This document shows positions 6,963 to 14,830 of a stretch of 41,199 nt of DNA, piece after piece. Under the pieces are notes generated by a model. It ran no database searches. It was given only the letters and a program-made list of their open reading frames with translations, and was not told the DNA's origin. Source of the stretch: Chloroflexota bacterium (GTDB lineage Bacteria > Chloroflexota > UBA11872 > UBA12225); the NCBI GenBank assembly GCA_947446285.1, contig CANFGH010000018.1, forward strand, positions 1 to 41,199, read 5' to 3'. The stretch's first letter is position 1. Every line of letters starts with the position of its first letter. Made by a program: the position numbers and the translations under genes.

Positions 6963-8273
6963 TCAGGAACGGTCGAGCAGGCGGTCCAGGGCTTCGATGT
7001 CGATCTGTGCCCCGGTATGGAGGGCACGGCGCTGGGCGATTGCTCCCGGCAGGTGCCACAGTCCGGCAACGACACCCCGCAGGCGGGCACGAGCCGCCTC
7101 GCCGCGCCAGTGCCGGACGGCGTCACGCACGATACGGCCCTGTGACGCGATGATTGCGCGCCAGTGCCGACGCAGGAGCGGTGCGGGCATGTCCCGTGCG
7201 AGGACCAGCAGGAAGTTACGACCACACCAGTAACTCGGTCGCACCTGCCCGCCGGTTGCGCTGACATGGTGGTAGACCCGCGCCTCCGGCACGAACCGGC
7301 ACCGGTATCCACGCAACTGGGCGCGCCAACTCAGGTCGATGTCCTCGAGATAGGACACCAGCCATTCGTCGAAGCCACCGGTCTCCACGAGCAGTTCCCG
7401 CCGGTAAGCCGATGCGGCGGCGCACGCGCCGAATACCCACGGTTCGGCGTCGAACCTGCCGTCGTCCTTGGAAAAGGCACCGCGGTTCACCGGGATCCCG
7501 CCGACGGTGTAGCCGTCGCCGGCAGCGTGGAGGTGGTCGCGACGGTCAAACAGGAGCAGTTTGCTCGCGCAGAACCCGACCTCCGGGTCGGTCTCAAATG
7601 GGGCAACCAGGGCCGCGAGCCACCCTGGTTCGGCCTCGGTGTCGTTGTTGAGGAGGACCACGATGTCCCCAGTACTTCTCCGGATCCCCGCGTTGGCAGC
7701 TCCAGCGAACTTGCGGTTTGTCGGAAGTGCGACGACGTCGACCCACGGATAGGTTTCGCGGACCCACTGGGCGGTGTCATCGGGGGAGGCATCGTCCACC
7801 ACGATGACCTGGTCGGCCGGCCTGGTCTGGGATGCAACCGCGTCAAGGCATGGCACGAGGTACTCGCGTCCCCGATAGGTCGGGATGACAACACTTACGG
7901 AGAGCCTTTGGTCGGAGGCTCCCTCCCCGGGTGACGAAAGAACCGGGGATGTCATCGGCAGGGGTTTGTCGTGCGTGCCCGGCGTACTCGAGGGTTCAGA
8001 GTCCGGGGATCCTTGCCCGGCTTGCAGGATCCCAATGCTGGCGACGGCACAGATGAGGGTGGCAACCGCGAAGACGGTGAGTTGACGGGCGGTCAGTGGC
8101 GCATCGCTCAGGAACCAGAAGAGCGAGAGCAGCATCGCGGTGGCAAGGAACGGCAGTTGACGCCAGTAGGTGCCAGGGAACGCGTGCGGTAAGGGGCGGG
8201 CAGGGGTTGCCGGGGACCTGTCCGTGCTGGCGCGCCGGTTGGGATCGGGGGTGGATGGCGTGACCTCAGGCAT
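6963..8273 (-). CDS. Family 2 glycosyltransferase with N-terminal membrane segments
   Basis: This is a 436-residue protein. Residues 1-35 are Pro-rich and cytoplasmic. Two hydrophobic segments follow at about 38-56 and 65-85. The GT-A domain begins near residue 124 with S-V-V-I-P-T-Y-R-G and has V-D-D-A-S-P-D-D, a D-x-D-type L-N-N-D-T-E-A and the acceptor-site motif Y-L-E-D-I-D-L-S-W-R. These features match the WbbL/rhamnosyltransferase-like GT2 group (PF00535/PF13641), which adds sugars to cell-surface glycans using nucleotide-sugar donors. The N-terminal anchors place it on the inner face of the membrane. No other glycan genes are next to it. There is no obvious ribosome-binding site before the chosen ATG. 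Confidence 0.85.
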   Translation of the reverse strand: MPEVTPSTPDPNRRASTDRSPATPARPLPHAFPGTYWRQLPFLATAMLLSLFWFLSDAPLTARQLTVFAVATLICAVASIGILQAGQGSPDSEPSSTPGTHDKPLPMTSPVLSSPGEGASDQRLSVSVVIPTYRGREYLVPCLDAVASQTRPADQVIVVDDASPDDTAQWVRETYPWVDVVALPTNRKFAGAANAGIRRSTGDIVVLLNNDTEAEPGWLAALVAPFETDPEVGFCASKLLLFDRRDHLHAAGDGYTVGGIPVNRGAFSKDDGRFDAEPWVFGACAAASAYRRELLVETGGFDEWLVSYLEDIDLSWRAQLRGYRCRFVPEARVYHHVSATGGQVRPSYWCGRNFLLVLARDMPAPLLRRHWRAIIASQGRIVRDAVRHWRGEAARARLRGVVAGLWHLPGAIAQRRALHTGAQIDIEALDRLLDRS

Positions 8274-8335
8274 GATGGCCCACTACGGGACGCGCCTTCG
8301 TGGGCGGGGTCGCACCAGCTCCGCGCATGATGTGC

Positions 8336-9109
8336 CTACATGACTGGTGGGACGACGTTCATGCCATCGGCACCACGCTGGACGTCCGTCCGGGCACCGA
8401 TTAGGCACGCGCCGACCCACGCCCAGTCGTCCATCCGGATGAACCGTAGGGAGACTGCGGTATAGAACGCCCAACGCACGAGACCGGGCAGGAACGGGCC
8501 GAAGGCGGTGGTGATGAGGCCCGAACTGGGGCCGAGGCCTCCCGTGACCCGTCGCCAGGAGTGGGCGTCAAGGGACGCTGTGGTGAGGTGATCGATGGAC
8601 GCCTGGAAGGCACGGTCAAGGGACTGGGCGGCGGCGAAGACCCGGTGCTGCATGGCCTCGGTGGCGCGGACAGCGTCGGCGATCATGGGTTCCTCGATCG
8701 GTTCGAGATGCCTGACCGCCAAGCCGGCAGCGCGTTCGACCTGCGCAAAACCGGCCGGATCATCGGGAAAGAGAATCTCGGAGGCACAGCGAAGGGCACC
8801 GGCAACCCGTGCCCCATCGGCCTCGCCCAGGGCGGTGTAGGCGACGGTCAGGGCGACCCCGGCGGCGATGAAGCGTTGGGGAACGCCACCGTTCAATCCA
8901 CCCGATGCGTCCGGACCAAATCCTCCGGGGCTGCCACCACTATCGAGGGGTGACGGCACGACGGCCTGCGCACCGGCAATCCCGAAGGGACCTTGCATGA
9001 CGGACTGGACATGCAGTCGGACATCGCCCGCGATGACGACCGCGAGATGCGCCACCTCGTCACTGCGCAGCAACTGTTCCCCGGCACTGGTTTCCGACGT
9101 GTCCATCAT
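8336..9109 (-). CDS. Hypothetical protein, mostly alpha-helical
   Basis: This is a 257-residue protein that I do not recognise. A Gly/Ser/Pro-rich stretch (about 50-75) separates an N-terminal segment from a long Ala-rich helical region (about 80-175). The C-terminal part (about 185-235) holds two moderately hydrophobic segments (F-G-P-F-L-P-G-L-V-R-W-A-F-Y and W-A-W-V-G-A-C-L-I-G-A) that could lie on or in the membrane. Two adjacent ATGs are possible starts. It lies 53 bp after a multi-spanning membrane-protein gene on the same strand and may be in its operon. Confidence 0.55.
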   Translation of the reverse strand: MMDTSETSAGEQLLRSDEVAHLAVVIAGDVRLHVQSVMQGPFGIAGAQAVVPSPLDSGGSPGGFGPDASGGLNGGVPQRFIAAGVALTVAYTALGEADGARVAGALRCASEILFPDDPAGFAQVERAAGLAVRHLEPIEEPMIADAVRATEAMQHRVFAAAQSLDRAFQASIDHLTTASLDAHSWRRVTGGLGPSSGLITTAFGPFLPGLVRWAFYTAVSLRFIRMDDWAWVGACLIGARTDVQRGADGMNVVPPVM

Positions 9110-9161
9110 CCGTAGATGCTACTACCCGGAAACCGAAATGCTGGACTGGCGGCCCCCACCG

Positions 9162-10352
9162 CTAACCCGTCCCAGGTTCGACGGGAGACGGGAGCGTGGA
9201 AGGATCAACGGCGGCGCTGACGGGGCCCATAGTCATGAGCATTGCGATGCCGAGCGCGGTCAGTGTCGCCCAGACGACGCTTCCTCCGATCACCTCGGGT
9301 GACCACCCAAGACCGCGGTAGACGGCGTCGGTGCCAAGCACGCCAATCCAGAGCACGAAGGCAAGCGAGGCCCCGAAGACCCTGAACATCACTGGGCGGG
9401 CCGGTGTCGGATCGAATTGGCGAATCGCGATGTCGCCACACAGTCCGGCAAGCGCCTGGGGCCAGATCAGGTATGCCTGTTCAAAGGCACCGATACCGCT
9501 CATGAGCGTCGCCACCAGACTGAACACGATGGTCACGGTGCCGAACGGTGGTCGCCACCGGGGCAGGAGCCACAGGACGCCGCCGATCATCACTGCGGTC
9601 ATGACCAGCATGCCGGTGACGCCGGAGGTGATGTAGGAGGCACGCACATCGCTACCGTTCGCAAATCGGGAGAAATACATCGACTTGACGATGTGATAGG
9701 GGCGCAGCGGGGTCCAGAGGTACATGAAGAAGAATGCGATGACCGCGACCGTGAGGGTCATGCTAAGGATCACCGGCAGGAACGAACGGATCGTGTGCCC
9801 CGCCCGCGGGGACGGGCCTCGCCAGGCTGCGCGCAGAGGAGCAGCCAGGATGGTGATCAGCCCGATGGCAAGCAGGAGATGGGTGGGACTGAAAAGGGCA
9901 TCTATCCCCTGTTCAATTCCGAAGTAGAGATGCCACGTCATGTCGCCAAGGCCACCGGCACCGAAGATGAACACGCCAGCAACACCCCACCCGTAGCCAA
10001 CCGGGATTGCCCCGATTGACGGGATGCGGTGCGAGACGCGGGCACGAACCGTGAGGCCCAGGTACCAGAGTGCGCACGCCAGAAAGCCGGAGTAGAGAAG
10101 GGCGTGCCACGGTGTGAAGAAGGTCTCGAGGCCCCGGAGTGCGTTGTGCGCCCACCCATCGACAAAGAGACCGACGGCAAGCCACGCGCCGAACAAGACG
10201 CTAACGAGATCGTGCCACCAAGCGGTCGACCATGACTGCGCGGTGGTCGGACAATCGAGAACGAGCCTGATCACGCGAGGCCGGAAAGGCGCAGCAGGAG
10301 CTGTCCCGGAAACCGGGACACCGGTGCTCCCTTGACCAGTCAGGGTTGCCAT
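9162..10352 (-). CDS. Multi-spanning membrane protein of unknown function with conserved-looking intramembrane His residues
   Basis: This is a 396-residue integral membrane protein with about nine or ten hydrophobic segments from residue 45 to 375. Polar motifs sit at the membrane borders: D-G-W-A-H-N followed by F-F-T-P-W-H-A-L-L-Y near residues 65-85, then G-D-M-T-W-H-L-Y-F-G near 135, and S-P-T-H-L-L-L near 155. The His, Trp and Asp residues in these motifs look like a metal or quinone site. I have a weak impression of similar proteins in other Chloroflexota, but I can name no function. GAGAGG lies 6 bases before the ATG. Between this gene's 3' end and its downstream neighbour, 9166-9192 is a degraded REP-like palindrome. 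Confidence 0.65.
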   Translation of the reverse strand: MATLTGQGSTGVPVSGTAPAAPFRPRVIRLVLDCPTTAQSWSTAWWHDLVSVLFGAWLAVGLFVDGWAHNALRGLETFFTPWHALLYSGFLACALWYLGLTVRARVSHRIPSIGAIPVGYGWGVAGVFIFGAGGLGDMTWHLYFGIEQGIDALFSPTHLLLAIGLITILAAPLRAAWRGPSPRAGHTIRSFLPVILSMTLTVAVIAFFFMYLWTPLRPYHIVKSMYFSRFANGSDVRASYITSGVTGMLVMTAVMIGGVLWLLPRWRPPFGTVTIVFSLVATLMSGIGAFEQAYLIWPQALAGLCGDIAIRQFDPTPARPVMFRVFGASLAFVLWIGVLGTDAVYRGLGWSPEVIGGSVVWATLTALGIAMLMTMGPVSAAVDPSTLPSPVEPGTG

Positions 10353-10405
10353 GGCAAGCCTCTCGCACGGGTACCGGCTTGGCGGGCATGGGTAACCCGA
10401 CCGGG

Positions 10406-10702
10406 CTACGGGGTCAGGGTGCGGAGGTTGGGGCCGGAGCCGACACCCTGCTTGCCCATCGCCACGCTCAGGAAGTAGGAGGACGACCCAATCGCATCGC
10501 TGGCCTTCCCCATCTTTGCGATGGCCTCAGCGTGATCGCCGCCATGATCCAGCAGTGACTTGGCTTCGGCGAAGAGGGCGGCCGCCTTTCGGAGATTGAC
10601 CCGCGCGCGCATGACATTGCCGTGCACATCGTCATCGGGATACGGCAGGCTCGTGTCGGCAGGTACCGCAGATGCGACCCCGTGATTAGAGACAGAACTC
10701 AC
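10406..10702 (-). CDS. Small hypothetical helical protein, GTG start
   Basis: This encodes 98 residues. I start it at GTG 10702 (V-S-S-V-S-N-H) because GGAAGGG lies 7 bases upstream; a longer ATG reading to 10861 would run through the end of the next gene and reads like non-coding sequence. Residues 35-80 form one or two amphipathic helices rich in Ala and Lys (R-V-N-L-R-K-A-A-A-L-F-A-E-A-K). The rest is loop-like. There is no signal peptide. Function unknown. It lies 53 bp upstream of the multi-spanning membrane-protein gene on the same strand. Confidence 0.5.
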   Translation of the reverse strand: MSSVSNHGVASAVPADTSLPYPDDDVHGNVMRARVNLRKAAALFAEAKSLLDHGGDHAEAIAKMGKASDAIGSSSYFLSVAMGKQGVGSGPNLRTLTP

Positions 10703-10827
10703 ACTTGCACCCTTCCGCCAATCAACGCGCCCACGTGACACCGAGCCAAGGCTCGGCAGGACCCCCAATGAGGGCTGGCACACCGGAATTTCAGGTGAAT
10801 GATACCGGCGACCCCCGCCGGATGGTC

Positions 10828-11157
10828 TCAGTCGCGTTCCCTCCCGAAGACCGCCGACCACGCATCGCGAAATTCGGCATCACCGCCGAAGGCATCGACC
10901 GGGTCAGTCACTTCGGCCCATGGTGACAGCTGATAGGCGTTCGCGGTTTCAGACCACGATAGCCACCACCGGTGCACCCGCCCGTCACGTCCGAGAACGT
11001 ACCCACTCGCAGCCTCTACGCCCCCCGGGAGCGTCACGCCTTCCGACTGCACCAGAAAAAGTGCACACGCTAAACGGTCTACGCCGTGAGCATCCAGAAG
11101 ATGACCGATGATCGCGCGGCTGGTACGCGGTCCGGATGGAATGCGGTCAAACGTCAT
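10828..11157 (-). CDS. Small partner protein overlapping the lipoprotein gene; possible immunity protein
   Basis: This encodes a 109-residue soluble protein. Its ATG (11155-11157) overlaps the TGA (11154-11156) of the secreted lipoprotein gene, so the two are translationally coupled. A central hairpin-like stretch (G-R-D-G-R-V-H-R-W-W-L-S-W-S) suggests a beta-rich fold, and the protein is acidic at its end. It matches no family I can name. Because the upstream gene resembles secreted nuclease toxins, a small coupled partner would fit an immunity protein. That is an inference from gene order only. Confidence 0.55.
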   Translation of the reverse strand: MTFDRIPSGPRTSRAIIGHLLDAHGVDRLACALFLVQSEGVTLPGGVEAASGYVLGRDGRVHRWWLSWSETANAYQLSPWAEVTDPVDAFGGDAEFRDAWSAVFGRERD

Positions 11158-11612
11158 CGGCGGTACGTGCTTTCAGGCAGGAGGACGACAGAGCGCTCAC
11201 CAGTGTCTGGGCGAAAGTGTGTGGTGATGCGACGCAAGTCTTCGGTGACACTGGTAAAACGGTTTCCCGATGCGTCGTAGAAACCGCGTCGCCGGACGTT
11301 CGCGGTGCGATCAATGTACGTGAAATCCCGACCGGTGCGGATCGTGTCCCGGGCACTGCGGTCGTAGGCACCAGCATCCGCCCACGGACCCTCGTTTCCG
11401 TGCTTCCCGAAGTGGTCGACGAGGGAGCCGGGTGCCCACGTGGCGTCACGTGCAATCCGCGTGACATCGACGGAGGGCGAGCCAGTCACCGTCGACGCCG
11501 GACTTGCGCTGACGGGGGCAACCGGCGGCCCGGGTTCCGCTCGTGAACATGCTCCGCCCAGGCACACAAGCACCAGGGCGAACAGGCACCGCAACAAGGA
11601 CACTGGGGGCAT
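11154..11612 (-). CDS. Secreted (lipo)protein with a barnase/colicin-E5-D-like (BECR-fold) nuclease-toxin-like domain
   Basis: This is a 152-residue protein. It begins with a short basic end, a hydrophobic core (L-F-A-L-V-L-V-C-L) and Gly-Gly-Ala-Cys21, so it is exported and probably lipidated, although the lipobox is not canonical. A Pro/Ser/Thr linker runs to about residue 50. Residues 64-136 have the order H-F-x-K-H-G (67-72), Y-x-x-x-A (83-87), a G-F-Y-D-x-x-x-N-R-F strand (110-119) and I-T-T-H-F-R-P (129-135). This order resembles the nuclease-toxin domains found at the C-termini of polymorphic toxins. The match is by eye. The frame is open upstream to 12356, but that part is antisense to the MFS gene. 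It may instead be an extracellular RNase or a non-catalytic relative. Confidence 0.6.
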   Translation of the reverse strand: MPPVSLLRCLFALVLVCLGGACSRAEPGPPVAPVSASPASTVTGSPSVDVTRIARDATWAPGSLVDHFGKHGNEGPWADAGAYDRSARDTIRTGRDFTYIDRTANVRRRGFYDASGNRFTSVTEDLRRITTHFRPDTGERSVVLLPESTYRR

Positions 11613-11651
11613 TGACGACAGAAGCGTAGCGCGGTGCGCTACGGTACGAGG

Positions 11652-12965
11652 ATGTCGGAACTGACCCCGCCACCCGCCACGGAGCCTGTCAGGCGACCTC
11701 CAGGGGTGCGTGGCTTCCGATCCCGCGCAGGCTGGCACCTTGCCAGTGTGGCCTCGATGCACGCGGTCAGCGACGCCCTGTTCGCGGGCGTCTACCCACT
11801 GCTGCCCCTCATCGCCAGCGACTTGAAACTGAGTTACGGGCAGGTTGGCGCGGTCAAGGCAATCCTTGGCGGAGCCTCGGCCCTCCTGCAAGTCCCGGCC
11901 GGGATGCTCGCCGAAACGGTCGGGGAACACCTGCTGCTGGCCGTTGGCACTGGCGCGGTCAGCGTTGGCTTGATCGCGATGGCGACCACTGCGACCTTCG
12001 TCCCGCTCCTGATCTGGACGGCCTTGGCGGGGATAGGCGGGAATACCCAGCATCCGGTGGCGAACGCCTTGGTTTCGCGCCTCTTCGGCGATGCGAGAAG
12101 GCAACAGGCGATCGGCACGCTGAACTTTGCCGGTGATATCGGGAAGATCGCGGCACCGTTCATCGGCGGACTGGGTGCCTACTACTACGGATGGCGCGGG
12201 GGAGTGACGGCCCTGGGGATCACTGGCCTTGTGTTCGCGATCGGCTACGCATTGGCGGTGCCCGTGACGCGAGGATCGGTGGCGCAGGCCATGCGAGACC
12301 AGGTCGCTGCGTCGACACCGGATCCTGGGACACGCCGGAACCATTCGATCTGGCACCGGGAATCATGGAAGCTGCGGGCGTGGGGGATCCAGAACCCGGG
12401 TGCGTACGGCGCCTTGACGGCAACGGGCATGCTCGATGCGGCTGCCCGGGGAGCGGCGCTCGCACTGCTGCCGTTCGTCTTCGACCGCGCCGCGCTCTCC
12501 TCGGCGGAGATCAGTGTCGCCTTCGCCGTCCTCTTCGGGGCTGGAGCGGCCGGCAAGTTCCTGTGCGGACCATTGGCGACGAGGGCCGGACCGACCGTGA
12601 CGATCATGGTGACCGAGGTCGTGACGGCGGTGGGCCTGATCCTCATCCCCTTCGCGCCAAAGGGCGCGATCCTGTGGGCAATCCTGCCGTTCGGGTTCTC
12701 CCTCAATGGCACGTCGTCGGTTCTCTACGGACTGGTGGCACCGTTCGTTGACCCGGATCAACGGGGGCGCGCGTATGGCCTTTTCTACACCAGCACCCTG
12801 CTCGCGACCGCGTCCGCTCCCATCATGTACGGGGCCATTGCCGATATGGTGGGGTTGACCGGCTCATTTGCCGTCCTCGGCGCAATCACGCTGATGATCG
12901 TTCCTCTTGCGCATCGGTGGCGCCAGTCGTTTGACGGCGCAGGTCACCAACCGGTCACCCCATAG
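11652..12965 (+). CDS. MFS transporter
   Basis: This is a 437-residue, 12-helix major facilitator transporter. Helix 1 starts near residue 30 (A-S-M-H-A-V-S-D-A-L-F-A-G-V-Y-P-L-L-P). The loop after helix 2 and helices 3 to 6 have the usual Gly-rich packing (G-G-A-S-A-L-L-Q-V-P-A-G-M; G-G-N-T-Q-H-P-V-A). A central loop of about 40 residues (P-D-P-G-T-R-R-N-H-S) separates the halves. The overall pattern is like the fosmidomycin-resistance or sugar-efflux groups; the substrate is unknown. The ATG at 11634 is an alternative start 6 codons upstream. It is divergent from the lipoprotein gene with only about 40 bp between them. Confidence 0.85.
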   Translation: MSELTPPPATEPVRRPPGVRGFRSRAGWHLASVASMHAVSDALFAGVYPLLPLIASDLKLSYGQVGAVKAILGGASALLQVPAGMLAETVGEHLLLAVGTGAVSVGLIAMATTATFVPLLIWTALAGIGGNTQHPVANALVSRLFGDARRQQAIGTLNFAGDIGKIAAPFIGGLGAYYYGWRGGVTALGITGLVFAIGYALAVPVTRGSVAQAMRDQVAASTPDPGTRRNHSIWHRESWKLRAWGIQNPGAYGALTATGMLDAAARGAALALLPFVFDRAALSSAEISVAFAVLFGAGAAGKFLCGPLATRAGPTVTIMVTEVVTAVGLILIPFAPKGAILWAILPFGFSLNGTSSVLYGLVAPFVDPDQRGRAYGLFYTSTLLATASAPIMYGAIADMVGLTGSFAVLGAITLMIVPLAHRWRQSFDGAGHQPVTP

Positions 12966-12998
12966 GGAGAGGCGCGGATCTCCATTGGGAACACCGGT

Positions 12999-13799
12999 TC
13001 ACGAAGTGATCGTGGCGAACAGAGCATCCCCATTGCGCGCAAGCGTATAGACCGCAAGCGAGAAGACCAGCGCGGCAAAGGCGCGCCGGAGGTGCCGCTC
13101 GGGCAAGCGTCCCGCCACATGGCCACCGACGACGACCCCGGCAATGCCGGATCCGCCGAGCAGACCGACCAGAAGCCAATCGATGCCTCCCAGGCCGGTG
13201 TGGGCCGCGAGTCCCCAGATGGAATTGAGCGTGATCGCCATCATCGAGGTTCCAGCGGCCATGCGCATCGGCACACCGAGCACGGTCACGAGTGCCGGCA
13301 CGAGCAAGAACCCACCCCCCACGCCAAAGAGTCCGGTCAGGATCCCGACACCGAGACCGACGCTCACGACCTTGGCAATGAACACGGGAGTGAAGATCAC
13401 CGCGGGCGGCGCCACCGCGTCGGATCCGGGACCACGCCGGACCATGCTGGTCGCCGAAGCGAGCATGATCAGACCGAACAGTCCGAGGACCACGACTTCG
13501 GGGGTCCGGTGGTTCATCCAGGCCCCGGCAAACGTGCCAAGGATGCCACCGGTTCCAAGGACAACGCTTACCCTCGGCAGCGCACGGCGCGAACGCCACG
13601 CCTGCAACGCCCCCACCGAGGCATTGAGGCAGGTCACGGCAATGCTCGTCCCCGTTGCGACTGGCACTGGTGCGCCAAGCACGTAGACGAGGACCGGCAG
13701 GGTCAGGATTGCGCCACCGGCACCCAGGATTCCCTGGACCACACCGATCACGCCGCCGAGGGATACCGCAACGACGGCCATCCAAGGATCAGGGGACAT
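12999..13799 (-). CDS. TSUP/TauE-SafE family membrane permease
   Basis: This 266-residue protein is two repeats of a four-helix unit. Both repeats begin with the family's Gly-rich signature: G-I-L-G-A-G-G-A-I-L-T-L-P-V-L near residue 24 and G-L-F-G-V-G-G-G-F-L-L-V-P-A-L near residue 160. Each is followed by A-x-G-T-S (A-T-G-T-S-I-A and A-A-G-T-S-M-M). The TauE/SafE family exports or imports sulfite, sulfoacetate, thiosulfate or other small organic anions. Nothing nearby fixes the substrate, although a SulP transporter lies 20 kb away. It is convergent with the MFS gene, with 33 bp between stops. Confidence 0.9.
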   Translation of the reverse strand: MSPDPWMAVVAVSLGGVIGVVQGILGAGGAILTLPVLVYVLGAPVPVATGTSIAVTCLNASVGALQAWRSRRALPRVSVVLGTGGILGTFAGAWMNHRTPEVVVLGLFGLIMLASATSMVRRGPGSDAVAPPAVIFTPVFIAKVVSVGLGVGILTGLFGVGGGFLLVPALVTVLGVPMRMAAGTSMMAITLNSIWGLAAHTGLGGIDWLLVGLLGGSGIAGVVVGGHVAGRLPERHLRRAFAALVFSLAVYTLARNGDALFATITS

Positions 13800-13936
13800 C
13801 GTGTCGGGGTTCCGTCAACCTGGCAGCTGCATCGTGGCTGCGAATCGTCAATCGTGTCCTAGGTCACCTGGTCGGACCCGTTGGTCTGCCGATCAGGGAG
13901 TGCCCGGACAACCGTCTTGGAGCAGGACGGGCAGTC

Positions 13937-14164
13937 CTAGCTGCCTTCGTTCGCGACGCCAACGAACAGGAAGAGGCCAACGGTGATGGTCACCGTCGCG
14001 GCGACCAACGTGGTGAAGATGGCGTTCAGGACGACATCGAGCGTCCGGCCGGATTCCAAGGCTGCCTGCATCACGCCAATCTCACCATTGACAAGCAGGT
14101 ACCCGACATATGCGATGCCCAAGGCCCACGCAAAGATCACTGTCCGCCCAGCGAGGATCATCAT
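13937..14164 (-). CDS. Small two-TM membrane protein
   Basis: This encodes 75 residues with two hydrophobic helices (about 5-25 and 45-68) and a short polar loop between them (E-S-G-R-T-L-D). I start at ATG 14164 because GGAGGGG lies about 10 bases upstream; the longer version from 14200 adds a basic, non-hydrophobic stretch. I do not recognise the family. It is divergent from the SHOCT-like membrane-protein gene and 137 bp upstream of the TSUP gene on the same strand. The 137-bp gap (13800-13936) has no recognisable element. Confidence 0.55.
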   Translation of the reverse strand: MMILAGRTVIFAWALGIAYVGYLLVNGEIGVMQAALESGRTLDVVLNAIFTTLVAATVTITVGLFLFVGVANEGS

Positions 14165-14311
14165 GGCACTCGTACCCCTCCGATCGCATGGTACCGCCAC
14201 ACACGCGCGCGGTGCGACGTTCGACGGCAGACACGTAGACTCGGACGTGGATCATGGACCATCGTGTCGGTCAAATCCCGCACATGGCACCTGTCAGGGA
14301 CGGACTGGGAC

Positions 14312-14830
14312 GTGAAAAGGAAGGGTCGGTCACGACCGCTGCGCCGGTTCGTTTGGCGCGTGGTGTTGACGGTCATCTTGCTCGGAGTAGTCATTCCGGC
14401 GGTCATTGGCCCAGTCGTTGGCATCATGGCTGGCTTGATTGCCTTGCCATTCGTGGTGGTCATCGCCGTACTTGCGCTCGTACTCCTGTTGCTTGGGTTG
14501 GCCATCGCGGGTGCGGTAGCGGCCGGGATCATCGGCGTCCCCGCCTGGTTTATCTGGCGGGCGTCAAGACCAAAAGACGAAAACCGAGAACGTCAGCGTA
14601 CGCCCGAACTCCCCGAGGAGAACCTGAAGCGACGCTACCTTGCCGGGAACCTGACCCACCTCGAGTACCGAGACGAGATGCTCGCGATCCTGAAGGGACA
14701 GTTCGCACGCGGTGACATTGACGTCAATGACTACGAGGCCGAGGTCGAGCACCTGATCCGCGCTTCGCAGAACGCCGACCGCCGCCGCCGCCCCCGGTCG
14801 CGGGCACTGGATCCCGATGAGGTCCGGTAA
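14312..14830 (+). CDS. Two-TM membrane protein with SHOCT-like C-terminal motifs
   Basis: The GTG start at 14312 gives 172 residues (GTG 14264 is an alternative). Residues 1-15 are very basic. Two adjacent hydrophobic segments (about 17-40 and 45-80) form a hairpin. The cytoplasmic tail then has two short helical motifs of the SHOCT/DUF1707 type: R-R-Y-L-A-G-N-L-T-H-L-E-Y-R-D-E-M and, after it, Q-F-A-R-G-D-I-D-V-N-D-Y-E-A-E-V. SHOCT motifs are thought to mediate oligomerisation. The last 107 bp overlap the end of the convergent membrane-protein gene, which is unusual. Confidence 0.65.
   Translation: MKRKGRSRPLRRFVWRVVLTVILLGVVIPAVIGPVVGIMAGLIALPFVVVIAVLALVLLLLGLAIAGAVAAGIIGVPAWFIWRASRPKDENRERQRTPELPEENLKRRYLAGNLTHLEYRDEMLAILKGQFARGDIDVNDYEAEVEHLIRASQNADRRRRPRSRALDPDEVR

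Noticed and set aside
11613-12356. N-terminal extension of the lipoprotein gene to 12356
   Set aside because: It is antisense to a clear MFS gene, and the signal peptide starts at 11612.
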